Below are positions 1 to 6,163 of a stretch of 6,163 bases of DNA, piece after piece (position 1 is the stretch's first letter; each line of letters begins with the position of its first letter). Location of the stretch: positions 1-6,163 of the forward strand of contig CAZGWN010000110.1 of NCBI GenBank assembly GCA_964528755.1. The letters run 5' to 3'. The translations under genes and the position numbers were made by a program. Origin of the DNA: Raineyella sp964528755. Its GTDB lineage: Bacteria > Actinomycetota > Actinomycetes > Propionibacteriales > Propionibacteriaceae. A model generated the notes under the pieces. That model ran no database searches, was not told the origin of the DNA, and was given only the letters and a program-made list of their open reading frames with translations.

Positions 1-617
<617 letters not shown>

Positions 618-653
618 GACGCCACAGCGGATCGAGCCCGGGCCTGAGGTGCC

Positions 654-1607
654 ATGGCCGAGTCTCCTCCGGCCGCGCCCGGAGATCGCCGGACCGTCGG
701 CGATCTCCGGTTCTCCGTCGTGCTGTCCGACGCCATCGAGCGCCGTGGGCTGACGTTGAGCCGGATCCGGGTGCGGCTGCAGGCCGCCGGGGTCGGGGTG
801 AGCAACGCGACCCTCAGCTACTGGCGGACCGGGCAGACCGTGCCGACCCGGGCCCGTTCCCTGCACACGATCGTCGAGCTCGAACGGATCCTGAGAGTGC
901 CCCCGGGAACCCTGGTCGACCGGGTGCCGCGCCCCGTCCCGCGCACCGGCCGTCGGCTGCGTCCCTGGCAGAAGGGGCTGGCCACCTCCGACATCATCCG
1001 GCAGGTGATCGCCGACCTCGGAGTCGACGTGCCGAACGCGTTCCGTCGGCTGTCGGTGCACGACGTCTCGGTGATCGACGCCGAACGCCTCGAGGTCACC
1101 CGGCGCACCCGGATGGTCCTTCAGGCCACCCACGACGGTGCCCGCCGCTGGCCGGTGGTCTGCGTCGACCCCGCCGCCGCCCTCGGCGGCGAGCCGATCA
1201 CCGTGGTGGCGGTGGCGGGCTGCCGGGTCGACCGCCTCATCGACATCCCCGAACGCGACCTGCTGGTGGCCGAGATGGCCGCGCCGCGGCCGATGACGCG
1301 CGGGGAGGTCATCTGCGTCGAACACCGCCTCGTCCGGGACATCCCCGCCGACCCGGCGGTCCCCGCGCGCGCCGGGACGGCGACCGTCCTGGAGCGGGTC
1401 GTCCCCGAGCGGCTGCGCGAACTGGTGCTGATGGTCGAGTTCCGCGGCACCGTGCCGGCGGCGATGGAGGCGAGCGTCCGAGGAATCGAGGGGGCCCGGG
1501 TCGGGGAGGGCACGGAACCCCGACCGGTGGCGGTGCACGACGGGGTGGCGCAGTGGTGCGGGATCGACCTGCCGCCGGCCGCGTACGCCTTGCGTTGGCG
1601 GTGGTGA
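654..1607 (+). CDS. XRE-like helix-turn-helix protein with unassigned C-terminal domain
   Basis: 317 residues. Residues about 18-90 read as a Cro/C1-type (XRE) DNA-binding fold: a first helix (FSVVLSDAIERRGL), a helix-turn-helix around SRIRVRLQAAGVGVSNATLSYW, then SLHTIVELERILRVPPGTL, which resembles the usual last helices ending in 'L.ipp..L'. A basic, Pro/Arg-rich linker (90-106) leads to a region of about 210 residues that I cannot assign. It contains alternating hydrophobic strands (VVCVDPAAALGG, ITVVAVAGCRVDRLIDIP, ELVLMVEFRG) and looks like a soluble beta-rich domain. There are no membrane segments or signal peptide. The ATG at 654 is preceded closely by GAGGT (646-650), a poorly spaced ribosome site, so the true start could differ slightly. 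It lies 36 nt after fumC and may be co-transcribed. A transcriptional regulator is the natural reading, but neither ligand nor target is visible. Confidence 0.8.
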   Translation: MAESPPAAPGDRRTVGDLRFSVVLSDAIERRGLTLSRIRVRLQAAGVGVSNATLSYWRTGQTVPTRARSLHTIVELERILRVPPGTLVDRVPRPVPRTGRRLRPWQKGLATSDIIRQVIADLGVDVPNAFRRLSVHDVSVIDAERLEVTRRTRMVLQATHDGARRWPVVCVDPAAALGGEPITVVAVAGCRVDRLIDIPERDLLVAEMAAPRPMTRGEVICVEHRLVRDIPADPAVPARAGTATVLERVVPERLRELVLMVEFRGTVPAAMEASVRGIEGARVGEGTEPRPVAVHDGVAQWCGIDLPPAAYALRWRW

Positions 1608-1664
1608 GCGGGGCCGCACCCTCGCCGCTGTCCCGGCGTCGGCCCGTCGGTATCCGTCGCTCAC

Positions 1665-1670
1665 TACGCT
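1665..1670 (+). promoter_or_regulatory. Candidate -10 element for a leaderless FUSC-family mRNA
   Basis: TACGCT fits the actinobacterial -10 pattern TAnnnT. It ends 7 nt before the ATG at 1678, which would place the transcription start on or next to the A of the start codon. The seven bases between (GGCGTCC) contain no Shine-Dalgarno sequence, as expected for leaderless translation. No convincing -35 hexamer is seen 16-19 nt upstream. The call rests on spacing and pattern only. Confidence 0.5.
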
Positions 1671-1677
1671 GGCGTCC

Positions 1678-2994
1678 ATGAGCAGGTTCGGTCGCTGGGG
1701 CCATGCCCTCCTGGAACGGATGTGGCCGGCCCACCCCCGCCGTTGGCGGGACGTGCCCGGTCGGCTGTGGCCGACCGTCACCTGGGTGACCCGGCTGACG
1801 GTCGCGACCGTCCTGGCCTTCATCGCGAGCATGCCGCTGGTCCAGGGGCCGCCCGACCTGACCGGGCCGCTGACCGCCCTGCTGGTCGTCCAGGGCACCA
1901 ATGTGCACACCCTGCGCAGCATGATCGTACGGATCGGTGCGGTCGTCACCGGGGTCATGCTGGCCGTGCTGGTCTCCCACTTCGTCGGGCTGAGCTGGTG
2001 GAGTCTGGCGCTGGTGGTGGGGATCTCACTGGTGCTGGCCAAGGTCTTCCACCTCGGTGAGCAGGCGCTGGAGACGCCGATCAGCGCGATGCTGATCCTG
2101 GCGGTTCAGGGCCAGGCGATCGCCGTGGAGAACCGGATCTACACGACCCTGGTCGGGGCGGCGATCGGGTTCCTGTTCGTCGTCGTGGTGCCCCCGCCGG
2201 TGCCTTCCCGTCAGGCCGCCCACCAGTTGCGCCGGACGGCCGTGGGCACCGCCAATCTGCTCTCCCGGGCCGCCGACTCCATGCGGGAGCGGTCGATCGT
2301 ACGGGAGCGGGCGCTGGGGTGGCTGCACGACGCCCGTGCGCTCGGCGGGGACGTGGCGTCCTCCCACGAACTCGTCTCCGAGGCCCGCGACGCGCGGCGG
2401 ATGAATCCCCGGGCCTTCGGCACCACCGACGTCGGGCCGCTGCTGAGTCTGGCCGCCGGCACCCTGGAACGGGTCGTGCTCGACGTACGCAGCCTGTTCC
2501 ACACGGTCGCGGTCGAGGCGCCGCACCACGAGACCCCCGACGACGGGTACGGCGAACAGGTCCGGCCGGCATTCGCCTGGGTGCTGTCCACGCTGGCCGA
2601 GGCGATCGGGGCGTACGGGCGTTACGTCGAGGGGCAGGTCGAGGCCCGCGGGGACGACGCCGAACGCGACCTCGACACGGCGCTGGACCGATTGGGTGAG
2701 GCCCGGGCGATGCTCACCGACCTGATGACGGTGGACCCGGCCAAGGAGCGGGGTCTGTGGCTGCTGCGTGGCTCGATCCTCGGCGCGCTGCACCAGATCG
2801 TCGCCGAGCTGGAGACCGAGGAACGCCGCCAGGCCGCCCGGGAGCTGGCCCAGCAGCGTGGGCTCGGCGTGCTTCCGCGGGTGCTGCCCGGGCTGGCCAA
2901 GCTCTCCCGGGAGGACATGGCCGACGGCGAGGGCTGGTTCGATCCGGACGCGTCGCTGAAGACCAGCGAGCTGCCGAAGATCCGCGACCGGTGA
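1678..2994 (+). CDS. FUSC / aromatic acid exporter (ArAE)-like membrane protein
   Basis: 438 residues. The N-terminal 175 residues hold about six hydrophobic segments, roughly at 37-55, 62-75, 84-101, 107-121, 135-150 and 153-172. They are separated by short loops in the pattern of the fusaric-acid-resistance/ArAE superfamily, including 'LTGPLTALLVVQGT' and a PISAMLIL segment. The remaining 265 residues are soluble, charged and helical (for example 203-245 and 315-395), as in the cytoplasmic half of single-copy FUSC proteins. These proteins are thought to export aromatic or other organic acids, but the substrate cannot be read here. The protein has one membrane half rather than the duplicated two-half form, so it would probably act as an oligomer. 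The ATG at 1678 has no ribosome site but has a well-placed -10 element, suggesting leaderless expression separate from the upstream gene. The gene is convergent with the feo operon, 30 nt away. Confidence 0.85.
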   Translation: MSRFGRWGHALLERMWPAHPRRWRDVPGRLWPTVTWVTRLTVATVLAFIASMPLVQGPPDLTGPLTALLVVQGTNVHTLRSMIVRIGAVVTGVMLAVLVSHFVGLSWWSLALVVGISLVLAKVFHLGEQALETPISAMLILAVQGQAIAVENRIYTTLVGAAIGFLFVVVVPPPVPSRQAAHQLRRTAVGTANLLSRAADSMRERSIVRERALGWLHDARALGGDVASSHELVSEARDARRMNPRAFGTTDVGPLLSLAAGTLERVVLDVRSLFHTVAVEAPHHETPDDGYGEQVRPAFAWVLSTLAEAIGAYGRYVEGQVEARGDDAERDLDTALDRLGEARAMLTDLMTVDPAKERGLWLLRGSILGALHQIVAELETEERRQAARELAQQRGLGVLPRVLPGLAKLSREDMADGEGWFDPDASLKTSELPKIRDR

Positions 2995-2995
2995 G

Positions 2996-3015
2996 CCGAG
3001 CCCGGCCGCGCTCGG
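2996..3015. terminator. Small hairpin in the convergent junction, possible weak terminator
   Basis: CCGAGC (2996-3001) pairs with GCTCGG (3010-3015) around an 8-nt GC-rich loop, starting two bases after the stop of the FUSC-like gene. No T-run follows on either strand, so it is not a classical intrinsic terminator. It lies between two convergent genes and could contribute to 3'-end formation together with the stronger hairpin at 3042-3061. Confidence 0.3.
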
Positions 3016-3024
3016 ACGCCACGA

Positions 3025-3603
3025 TCAGCGGTGCGGCACGACCGGCCGGAAAACCGGCCGGCGCGAGGTCTCCCGCAGGGACAGTCGCTCCAGCCGCGGA
3101 TACAGTGCCCGGACGGCCCGGACGAAGCGGTCCTGCAGGGTGGAGCCGCGGGCCGGGCAGTGCGCACATGCTCCGTCCAGGGCGATGGTCGCCCGGTTCC
3201 CCGACACCTCCACCAGCCGGGCCGACCCGCCGTGGGACCGGACGTAGTCGCCGACCTCGCCCGCGATGACCTGTCGGACCGCCGAGGCCAGGAGGAGTTC
3301 GTCGACGTCCGGGCCCGCGCCGGGATCCCCGGCCGCCCACTCCTCGGGGCGGACCAGGGAGGCCTCCAGGGCCCGGCGGACGCGCGGGCCGGCCGCCGCC
3401 CAGTCACCTGCGGCCAGGGTCGTCCGGACCCCACCGGCCTGGACGTCGACGCGCGCCACCGTGCCGTCGTCGAGCAGGCCCTGCAGGGGCGCCGGGACCC
3501 GGGCGGGCGTGCCGGCGACCGTGAGCAGGTCGGCCGGGACCGACCACCGTACGGTCCGGGGGTCGTCGGTCGCCTCGGGGTGGAGGGGAACTGTGCCGGG
3601 CAT
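3025..3603 (-). CDS. Nfu/NifU-like iron-sulfur scaffold protein, third gene of the feo operon
   Basis: 192 residues from the ATG at 3603. The C-terminal half (about 102-175) fits the NifU C-terminal (Nfu) domain: helix ELLLASAVRQVIAGEVGDYV, the SHGGSARLVEV strand corresponding to the family's 'DGG.. ..V.V', then LDGACAHCPARGSTLQ with the CxxC pair Cys146/Cys149. In this family two such pairs from a dimer hold a [4Fe-4S] cluster. The N-terminal part (about 15-83) resembles the Nfu N-terminal domain, with 'PLQGLLDDGTVARVDVQ' and 'DWAAAGPRVRRALEASL'; this assignment is weaker. The start overlaps the feoB stop as TGATG, indicating translational coupling. The frame also stays open to a GTG at 3738, but that would run 135 nt into feoB and give an unrelated Arg-rich leader, so I reject it. 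It occupies the feoC position but has no winged-helix features. Delivery of imported iron to Fe-S assembly is my inference. Confidence 0.85.
   Translation of the reverse strand: MPGTVPLHPEATDDPRTVRWSVPADLLTVAGTPARVPAPLQGLLDDGTVARVDVQAGGVRTTLAAGDWAAAGPRVRRALEASLVRPEEWAAGDPGAGPDVDELLLASAVRQVIAGEVGDYVRSHGGSARLVEVSGNRATIALDGACAHCPARGSTLQDRFVRAVRALYPRLERLSLRETSRRPVFRPVVPHR
3042..3061. terminator. Strong perfect hairpin at the convergent gene ends, candidate bidirectional terminator
   Basis: CCGGCCGG (3042-3049), AAAA (3050-3053) and CCGGCCGG (3054-3061) form a perfect 8-bp all-GC stem with a 4-nt loop. It lies 47 nt past the stop of the plus-strand FUSC-like gene and inside the last codons of the minus-strand Nfu-like gene, where it encodes part of RRPVFRPVV. 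No T-tract follows, so termination would rely on the stem alone, as is often proposed for high-GC actinobacteria. It may instead simply reflect the repeated Arg-Pro-Val codons. Confidence 0.4.
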
Positions 3604-5549
3604 CAGACGAACAGCCCCACGACGAGCCGGGTGAGGAACGAGAAGACCCACGCCAGGGCGAACATGTACGCCCAGGCCAGTGCCGGCCAGCGCCAGCCGC
3701 CGGACTCGCGGCGCAGCGCCGCCACGGTGGCCATGCACTGCAGGGCGAACATGAAGAACACCAGCAGCGCGGCCGTCACCGGAGGGGTGAACAGAGGTTC
3801 CCCGGCCCGCGGGCCGCTCTGCACGGTCATCTGTGCCAGGGCCCCGGCGGGATCCTCCGGGTCGTCAGCGGCGGCGATCTGACCCATCGTGGCGACGAAG
3901 ACCTCCCGGGCGGACAGGGACGCCAGCACGCCGACGTTGATCCGCCAGTCGAAGCCGAGCGGCTCGAAGACGGGCTCGACGACGTGTCCGACCGTGGCGG
4001 CGGCGCTGTGGTCGATGGTGTAGGTGGCGACGGCCGCCTCATCGGCCGGGTCCACGCCGGCCTGCAGGAGCTGCTGGGTGCTGGGCGCGGGGAGGTTGAG
4101 CAGCAGCCACAGCACGATGGTGGTGCCCAGGATGATCGTCGTCATCTTCTGCAGGAAGGCCTTGCAGGCGTCCCACACCGAGTGCCCGACGACCGAGGGC
4201 TTCGGCATCCGGTAGGGCGGCATCTCCATGTAGAACGGCAGGTTTCCGATCCGCCGGCCGGCCAGGCGACCGAAGACCCACGCGGTCGCCATGGAGGCCA
4301 GCGCACCGCCGAGATAGAGCAGGAACATCACCAGCCCTTGGGCGCCGATCGGCCCCCAGCGGGTGTCGGCGGAGACCATCATGCCGATCAGCATGACGTA
4401 GACCGGCAGCCGGGCCGAGCACGTCATCAGCGGCGCGGCGAGCATCGTGGCCAGCCGGTCCTTGGCGCTGGGCAGCGAGCGGGTGGCCATGATGCCCGGG
4501 ATGGCGCAGGCGACCGAGGACAGCAGAGCCACGAAGGCCCGCCCCTCCAGCCCGAACCGGCCCATCACCCGGTCCATCAGGAAGGCCGCCCGGGTCATGT
4601 ATCCGGTGCCCTCCAGCAGCGCGATCATCACGAACAGCAGCGCGATCTGGGGCAGGAAGACGAGAACCCCGCCGATACCGCCGATCAGCGCCTGGCTGAG
4701 GAAGGCCGACAGCCACGGCACGGTGACGTACGCGGCGACGAGCCCGCCCAGCCAGCCGAAGAAGCTCTCCACCAAGTCCTGCAGCGGTGCTGCGACGGTG
4801 AAGATCACCTGGAAGAAGACGAACATCGTGACGAGGAAGATCAGCAGCCCCCAGACGGGATGCAGCAGGACCGCGTCGATCCGCCGGGTCCGGTCGTCGG
4901 GCTCGCCGACCCGGTAGTGCGCCGCGGTCAGCACGGACTCGACCCAGGCGGAGGACTCCGTCGGATCGGTCGGCGGCGCGACGACCGGCCGGGACCAGTG
5001 GTGGGCGTGCTCCAGGTGTTCGCGCAGGTCCTGGACGGCGCGGGGGTCGGCGGCCGGGACGTTCTTCACCGGCACGCCGAGGGCCCGCTCGAGGGCCGGG
5101 AGGTCGAGGCCGCCACCGCGTTTGGCGAGTTCGTCGCCGAAGGTCAGCACGACGGTCGCCGGCAACCCGGTGTTCAGCGCCTGGGCGGCCATCAGCAGGG
5201 AGCGGCGCAGTGTGGTCGCGTCGAGCAGGATGAGCAGTCCATCGGGGGTACGCGGCTCGTCACGGTCCACGTCGAGGACCGACTCGACGACCTCCTCGTC
5301 GGGGCTGATCGGATCGAGGCTGTACGTCCCGGGCAGGTCCTCCACGAGGAACTCGGCGTCACCGAGCCGGGTCACGCCCTCGTAGCGGGAGACGGTGACC
5401 CCGGGGTAGTTCCCGGTCCGCGCGTGCAGCCCGCACAGGGCATTGAAGAGGGTGGTCTTGCCGGAGTTCGGTGCGCCGACCAGGGCGAATCGTCGGGTTC
5501 CTTGTGCGACGGCGACCGCCCCGCCGCCCCCATGGTGTTCGTGCCCCAT
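3603..5549 (-). CDS. feoB: Ferrous iron transport GTPase/permease FeoB
   Basis: 648 residues; shorter than the roughly 770 of E. coli FeoB. It imports Fe2+ across the cytoplasmic membrane. The N-terminal G domain shows G1 GAPNSGKT (25-32), G2 Thr52 in NYPGVTV and G3 DLPG (71-74). G4 reads TFGD (136-139), so the usual Asn is Thr, and the G5 area is 'VPAAD' rather than a clear SA. The membrane part starts near residue 229. It holds the gate motif GLEGRAFVALLSSVACAIPGIM with Cys348, then LMTCSARLPVY with Cys377, MPPYRMP (443-449), the second gate-like WRINVGVLASLSAREVFV (535-552), and Cys605 in QCMATVAALRRE; these cysteines are family-conserved. The N-terminus is GHEHHGGGG, with three His that could bind metal. 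The ATG at 5549 is 3 nt after the feoA stop with only a weak GAGCGGA upstream, so translation is probably coupled. The stop overlaps the next gene by one base. Confidence 0.97.
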   Translation of the reverse strand: MGHEHHGGGGAVAVAQGTRRFALVGAPNSGKTTLFNALCGLHARTGNYPGVTVSRYEGVTRLGDAEFLVEDLPGTYSLDPISPDEEVVESVLDVDRDEPRTPDGLLILLDATTLRRSLLMAAQALNTGLPATVVLTFGDELAKRGGGLDLPALERALGVPVKNVPAADPRAVQDLREHLEHAHHWSRPVVAPPTDPTESSAWVESVLTAAHYRVGEPDDRTRRIDAVLLHPVWGLLIFLVTMFVFFQVIFTVAAPLQDLVESFFGWLGGLVAAYVTVPWLSAFLSQALIGGIGGVLVFLPQIALLFVMIALLEGTGYMTRAAFLMDRVMGRFGLEGRAFVALLSSVACAIPGIMATRSLPSAKDRLATMLAAPLMTCSARLPVYVMLIGMMVSADTRWGPIGAQGLVMFLLYLGGALASMATAWVFGRLAGRRIGNLPFYMEMPPYRMPKPSVVGHSVWDACKAFLQKMTTIILGTTIVLWLLLNLPAPSTQQLLQAGVDPADEAAVATYTIDHSAAATVGHVVEPVFEPLGFDWRINVGVLASLSAREVFVATMGQIAAADDPEDPAGALAQMTVQSGPRAGEPLFTPPVTAALLVFFMFALQCMATVAALRRESGGWRWPALAWAYMFALAWVFSFLTRLVVGLFV

Positions 5550-5552
5550 CGG

Positions 5553-5858
5553 TCAGATCCGCTCGACGAGGACGGCGCGGGAGTGGGCGCCGCGCAGGGC
5601 GAGGTCGTAGTCGGCGACCCGGTAGACCGTCGGATCGCCCAGCGGGGCGCGGCGCAGGGCCCGCACCTGGACGCCGGGACGAAAGCCCAGGTCGAAGAGC
5701 CGCCGGGCCAGGCAGGCGTCGGTGGCATCGTCGAATCCGACGACCACCGCGGCGACGTCGCTGGGAAGTGAGGCGAGCGTGACAGGCATTGTCCGCGTCT
5801 CGGAGCTGGGCACGGTCTGGACCGTACGGGCGGACAGGGTGGCGAAGATTGCAGACAT
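5553..5858 (-). CDS. feoA: Ferrous iron transport accessory protein FeoA
   Basis: 101 residues. FeoA is a small cytosolic SH3-like protein needed for FeoB-dependent Fe2+ uptake, thought to interact with FeoB. The core begins at about residue 24: MPVTLASLP, then LARRLFDLGFRPGVQV (50-65), RRAPLGDP (69-76) and YDLALRGAHSRAVLVE (84-99). These are the 'L..LG..PG', 'P.GDP' and 'Y.laLr..ea..v.v' elements of the family. I chose the ATG at 5858 because GAGGAAG (5865-5871) lies 6 nt upstream. This gives a 23-residue Ser/Thr-rich extension before the core. Starting instead at Met24 (5789) would give 78 residues, close to the usual FeoA length, but with a poorer ribosome site. First gene of the feoA-feoB-nfu operon. 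Confidence 0.93.
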   Translation of the reverse strand: MSAIFATLSARTVQTVPSSETRTMPVTLASLPSDVAAVVVGFDDATDACLARRLFDLGFRPGVQVRALRRAPLGDPTVYRVADYDLALRGAHSRAVLVERI

Positions 5859-5864
5859 CTCGGA

Positions 5865-5871
5865 CTTCCTC
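5865..5871 (-). promoter_or_regulatory. Ribosome binding site of feoA
   Basis: On the minus strand GAGGAAG lies 6 nt before the ATG at 5858. It is the best Shine-Dalgarno match in the operon and decides the longer feoA start over the internal Met24 (5789). Confidence 0.6.
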
Positions 5872-5939
5872 GGTGTGGACAGACCCTTCGTACCTCCCCG
5901 TCGGGCCCGCGACAGGCTCGGTCCGGGGTCGGGTGAGGC

Positions 5940-5958
5940 TTAGGTTAGCCTCGCCATC
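5940..5958 (-). promoter_or_regulatory. DtxR/IdeR-like iron box upstream of the feo operon
   Basis: The plus-strand sequence TTAGGTTAGCCTCGCCATC matches the consensus TWAGGTWAGSCTWACCTWA at about 15 of 19 positions. The left 12 bases match fully and the right arm is weaker. A second symmetry overlaps it: GAGGCT (5935-5940) and AGCCTC (5947-5952) form a perfect inverted repeat around TAGGTT. On the minus strand TAACCT inside the box fits a TAnnnT -10 element, so a bound repressor would block the promoter. The site is 82 nt upstream of the feoA ATG. Iron-dependent repression by a DtxR/IdeR protein is inferred from the match and the target operon. Confidence 0.65.
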
Positions 5959-6009
5959 TTGCGGAAGGACAGTCTTTGTGTACGAAGTCACCGACCCACG
6001 TGCGCCAAC

Positions 6010-6163
6010 TCACAACACAGGTAGTACTACTGCGCGTCGTGGACCTGGTTGGGGCAGCGGGGCCGACCCGCGGAGCAGGACGTCGGAGGTCTCCCGCCAG
6101 TAGTCCTCCGTCCTCGTCGGCACGAGATTGTCGGGCGTGGCCGGTCCGCCCAGGCAAAGCGGG
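6010..6163 (-). CDS. 3' end of an unrecognised gene (starts beyond the right edge)
   Basis: A minus-strand frame is open from the window edge to a TGA at 6010-6012, giving 50 residues that begin PLCLGGPATPDNLVPTRTED. Third codon positions in the first 37 codons are nearly all G or C, unlike the other two minus frames, so this is probably real coding sequence. The segment EDYWRETSDVLLRGSAPLP looks like an ordinary soluble helical tail. I do not recognise the family. After the CCCC run (6051-6054) the good codon pattern moves to another frame, which ends at a TAG at 6027-6029, suggesting a one-base shift. The gene points the same way as feoA, so it lies upstream of, but is separated from, the iron operon by the feoA regulatory region. 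Confidence 0.55.
   Translation of the reverse strand, partial: PLCLGGPATPDNLVPTRTEDYWRETSDVLLRGSAPLPQPGPRRAVVLPVL

Larger units (their letters stand above)
5859..6009. other. feoA upstream intergenic region
   Basis: These 151 bases hold the feoA ribosome site and iron box, and little else that I can identify. The 60 bases near the stop of the neighbouring gene are less GC-rich than the rest of the window. A GTG at 5978 preceded by AAGGA opens a 41-codon plus-strand frame that I do not accept as a gene because of its codon composition. Confidence 0.6.

Noticed and set aside
3604..3738. Longer GTG start for the Nfu-like gene
   Set aside because: It would extend 135 nt into feoB with an Arg/Gly-rich leader, while the ATG at 3603 forms a TGATG coupling junction and begins near the expected domain.
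3984..5771. A 595-codon plus-strand frame opposite feoB and feoA
   Set aside because: It is antisense to unmistakable FeoB and FeoA, and rich in Gly, Gln, His and Asp, typical of a shadow frame.
6021..6030. Perfect 10-bp palindrome GTAGTACTAC
   Set aside because: Short, isolated and inside the end of the right-edge gene; a chance palindrome of this size is plausible and nothing nearby suggests a binding site.
5978..6103. A 41-codon plus-strand frame starting at GTG with AAGGA 8 nt upstream, divergent from feoA
   Set aside because: Despite the good ribosome site, its first two dozen codons often end in A or T, unlike genes here, and it overlaps the 3' end of a better-supported minus-strand gene.
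5945..6157. A 70-codon minus-strand frame near the right edge
   Set aside because: Codon third positions are mixed and the translation looks random. The neighbouring frame ending at 6010 carries the coding signal.

Overview
The window comes from a high-GC genome, very probably an actinomycete (Actinomycetota). Third codon positions are almost always G or C. The fumarase matches the actinobacterial type, and a DtxR/IdeR-like iron box and a leaderless-type promoter are present. I cannot name the genus from the sequence alone; the order Propionibacteriales is a guess.

Left half, plus strand: the 3' part of a class II fumarase gene (1-617), then a protein with an N-terminal XRE-like helix-turn-helix and an unassigned C-terminal part (654-1607), then a six-helix FUSC/aromatic-acid-exporter-like membrane protein (1678-2994). 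The last gene appears to be transcribed from its own promoter as a leaderless mRNA.

Right half, minus strand: a compact ferrous iron uptake operon read from right to left. feoA (5858-5553) is followed after 3 nt by feoB (5549-3603). feoB overlaps by one base (TGATG) a gene for a two-domain Nfu/NifU-like iron-sulfur scaffold protein (3603-3025). An iron-box-like sequence lies 82 nt upstream of feoA, so the operon is probably repressed when iron is plentiful. FeoB would move Fe2+ across the membrane, FeoA would assist it, and the Nfu-like protein could link incoming iron to Fe-S cluster assembly. It sits where gamma-proteobacteria carry feoC. The operon converges on the FUSC gene, with strong hairpins at the junction.

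Right edge: the last 150 bases hold the 3' end of another minus-strand gene, unrecognised, with signs of a one-base frameshift just before its stop. No gene-free stretch reaches 300 bases; the longest is the 151-base feoA upstream region.

The most interesting points are the Nfu-like protein coupled to FeoB, the missing asparagine in the FeoB G4 motif together with a His-rich N-terminus, and the uncharacterised HTH protein. I found no mobile elements, CRISPR, tRNA or rRNA.
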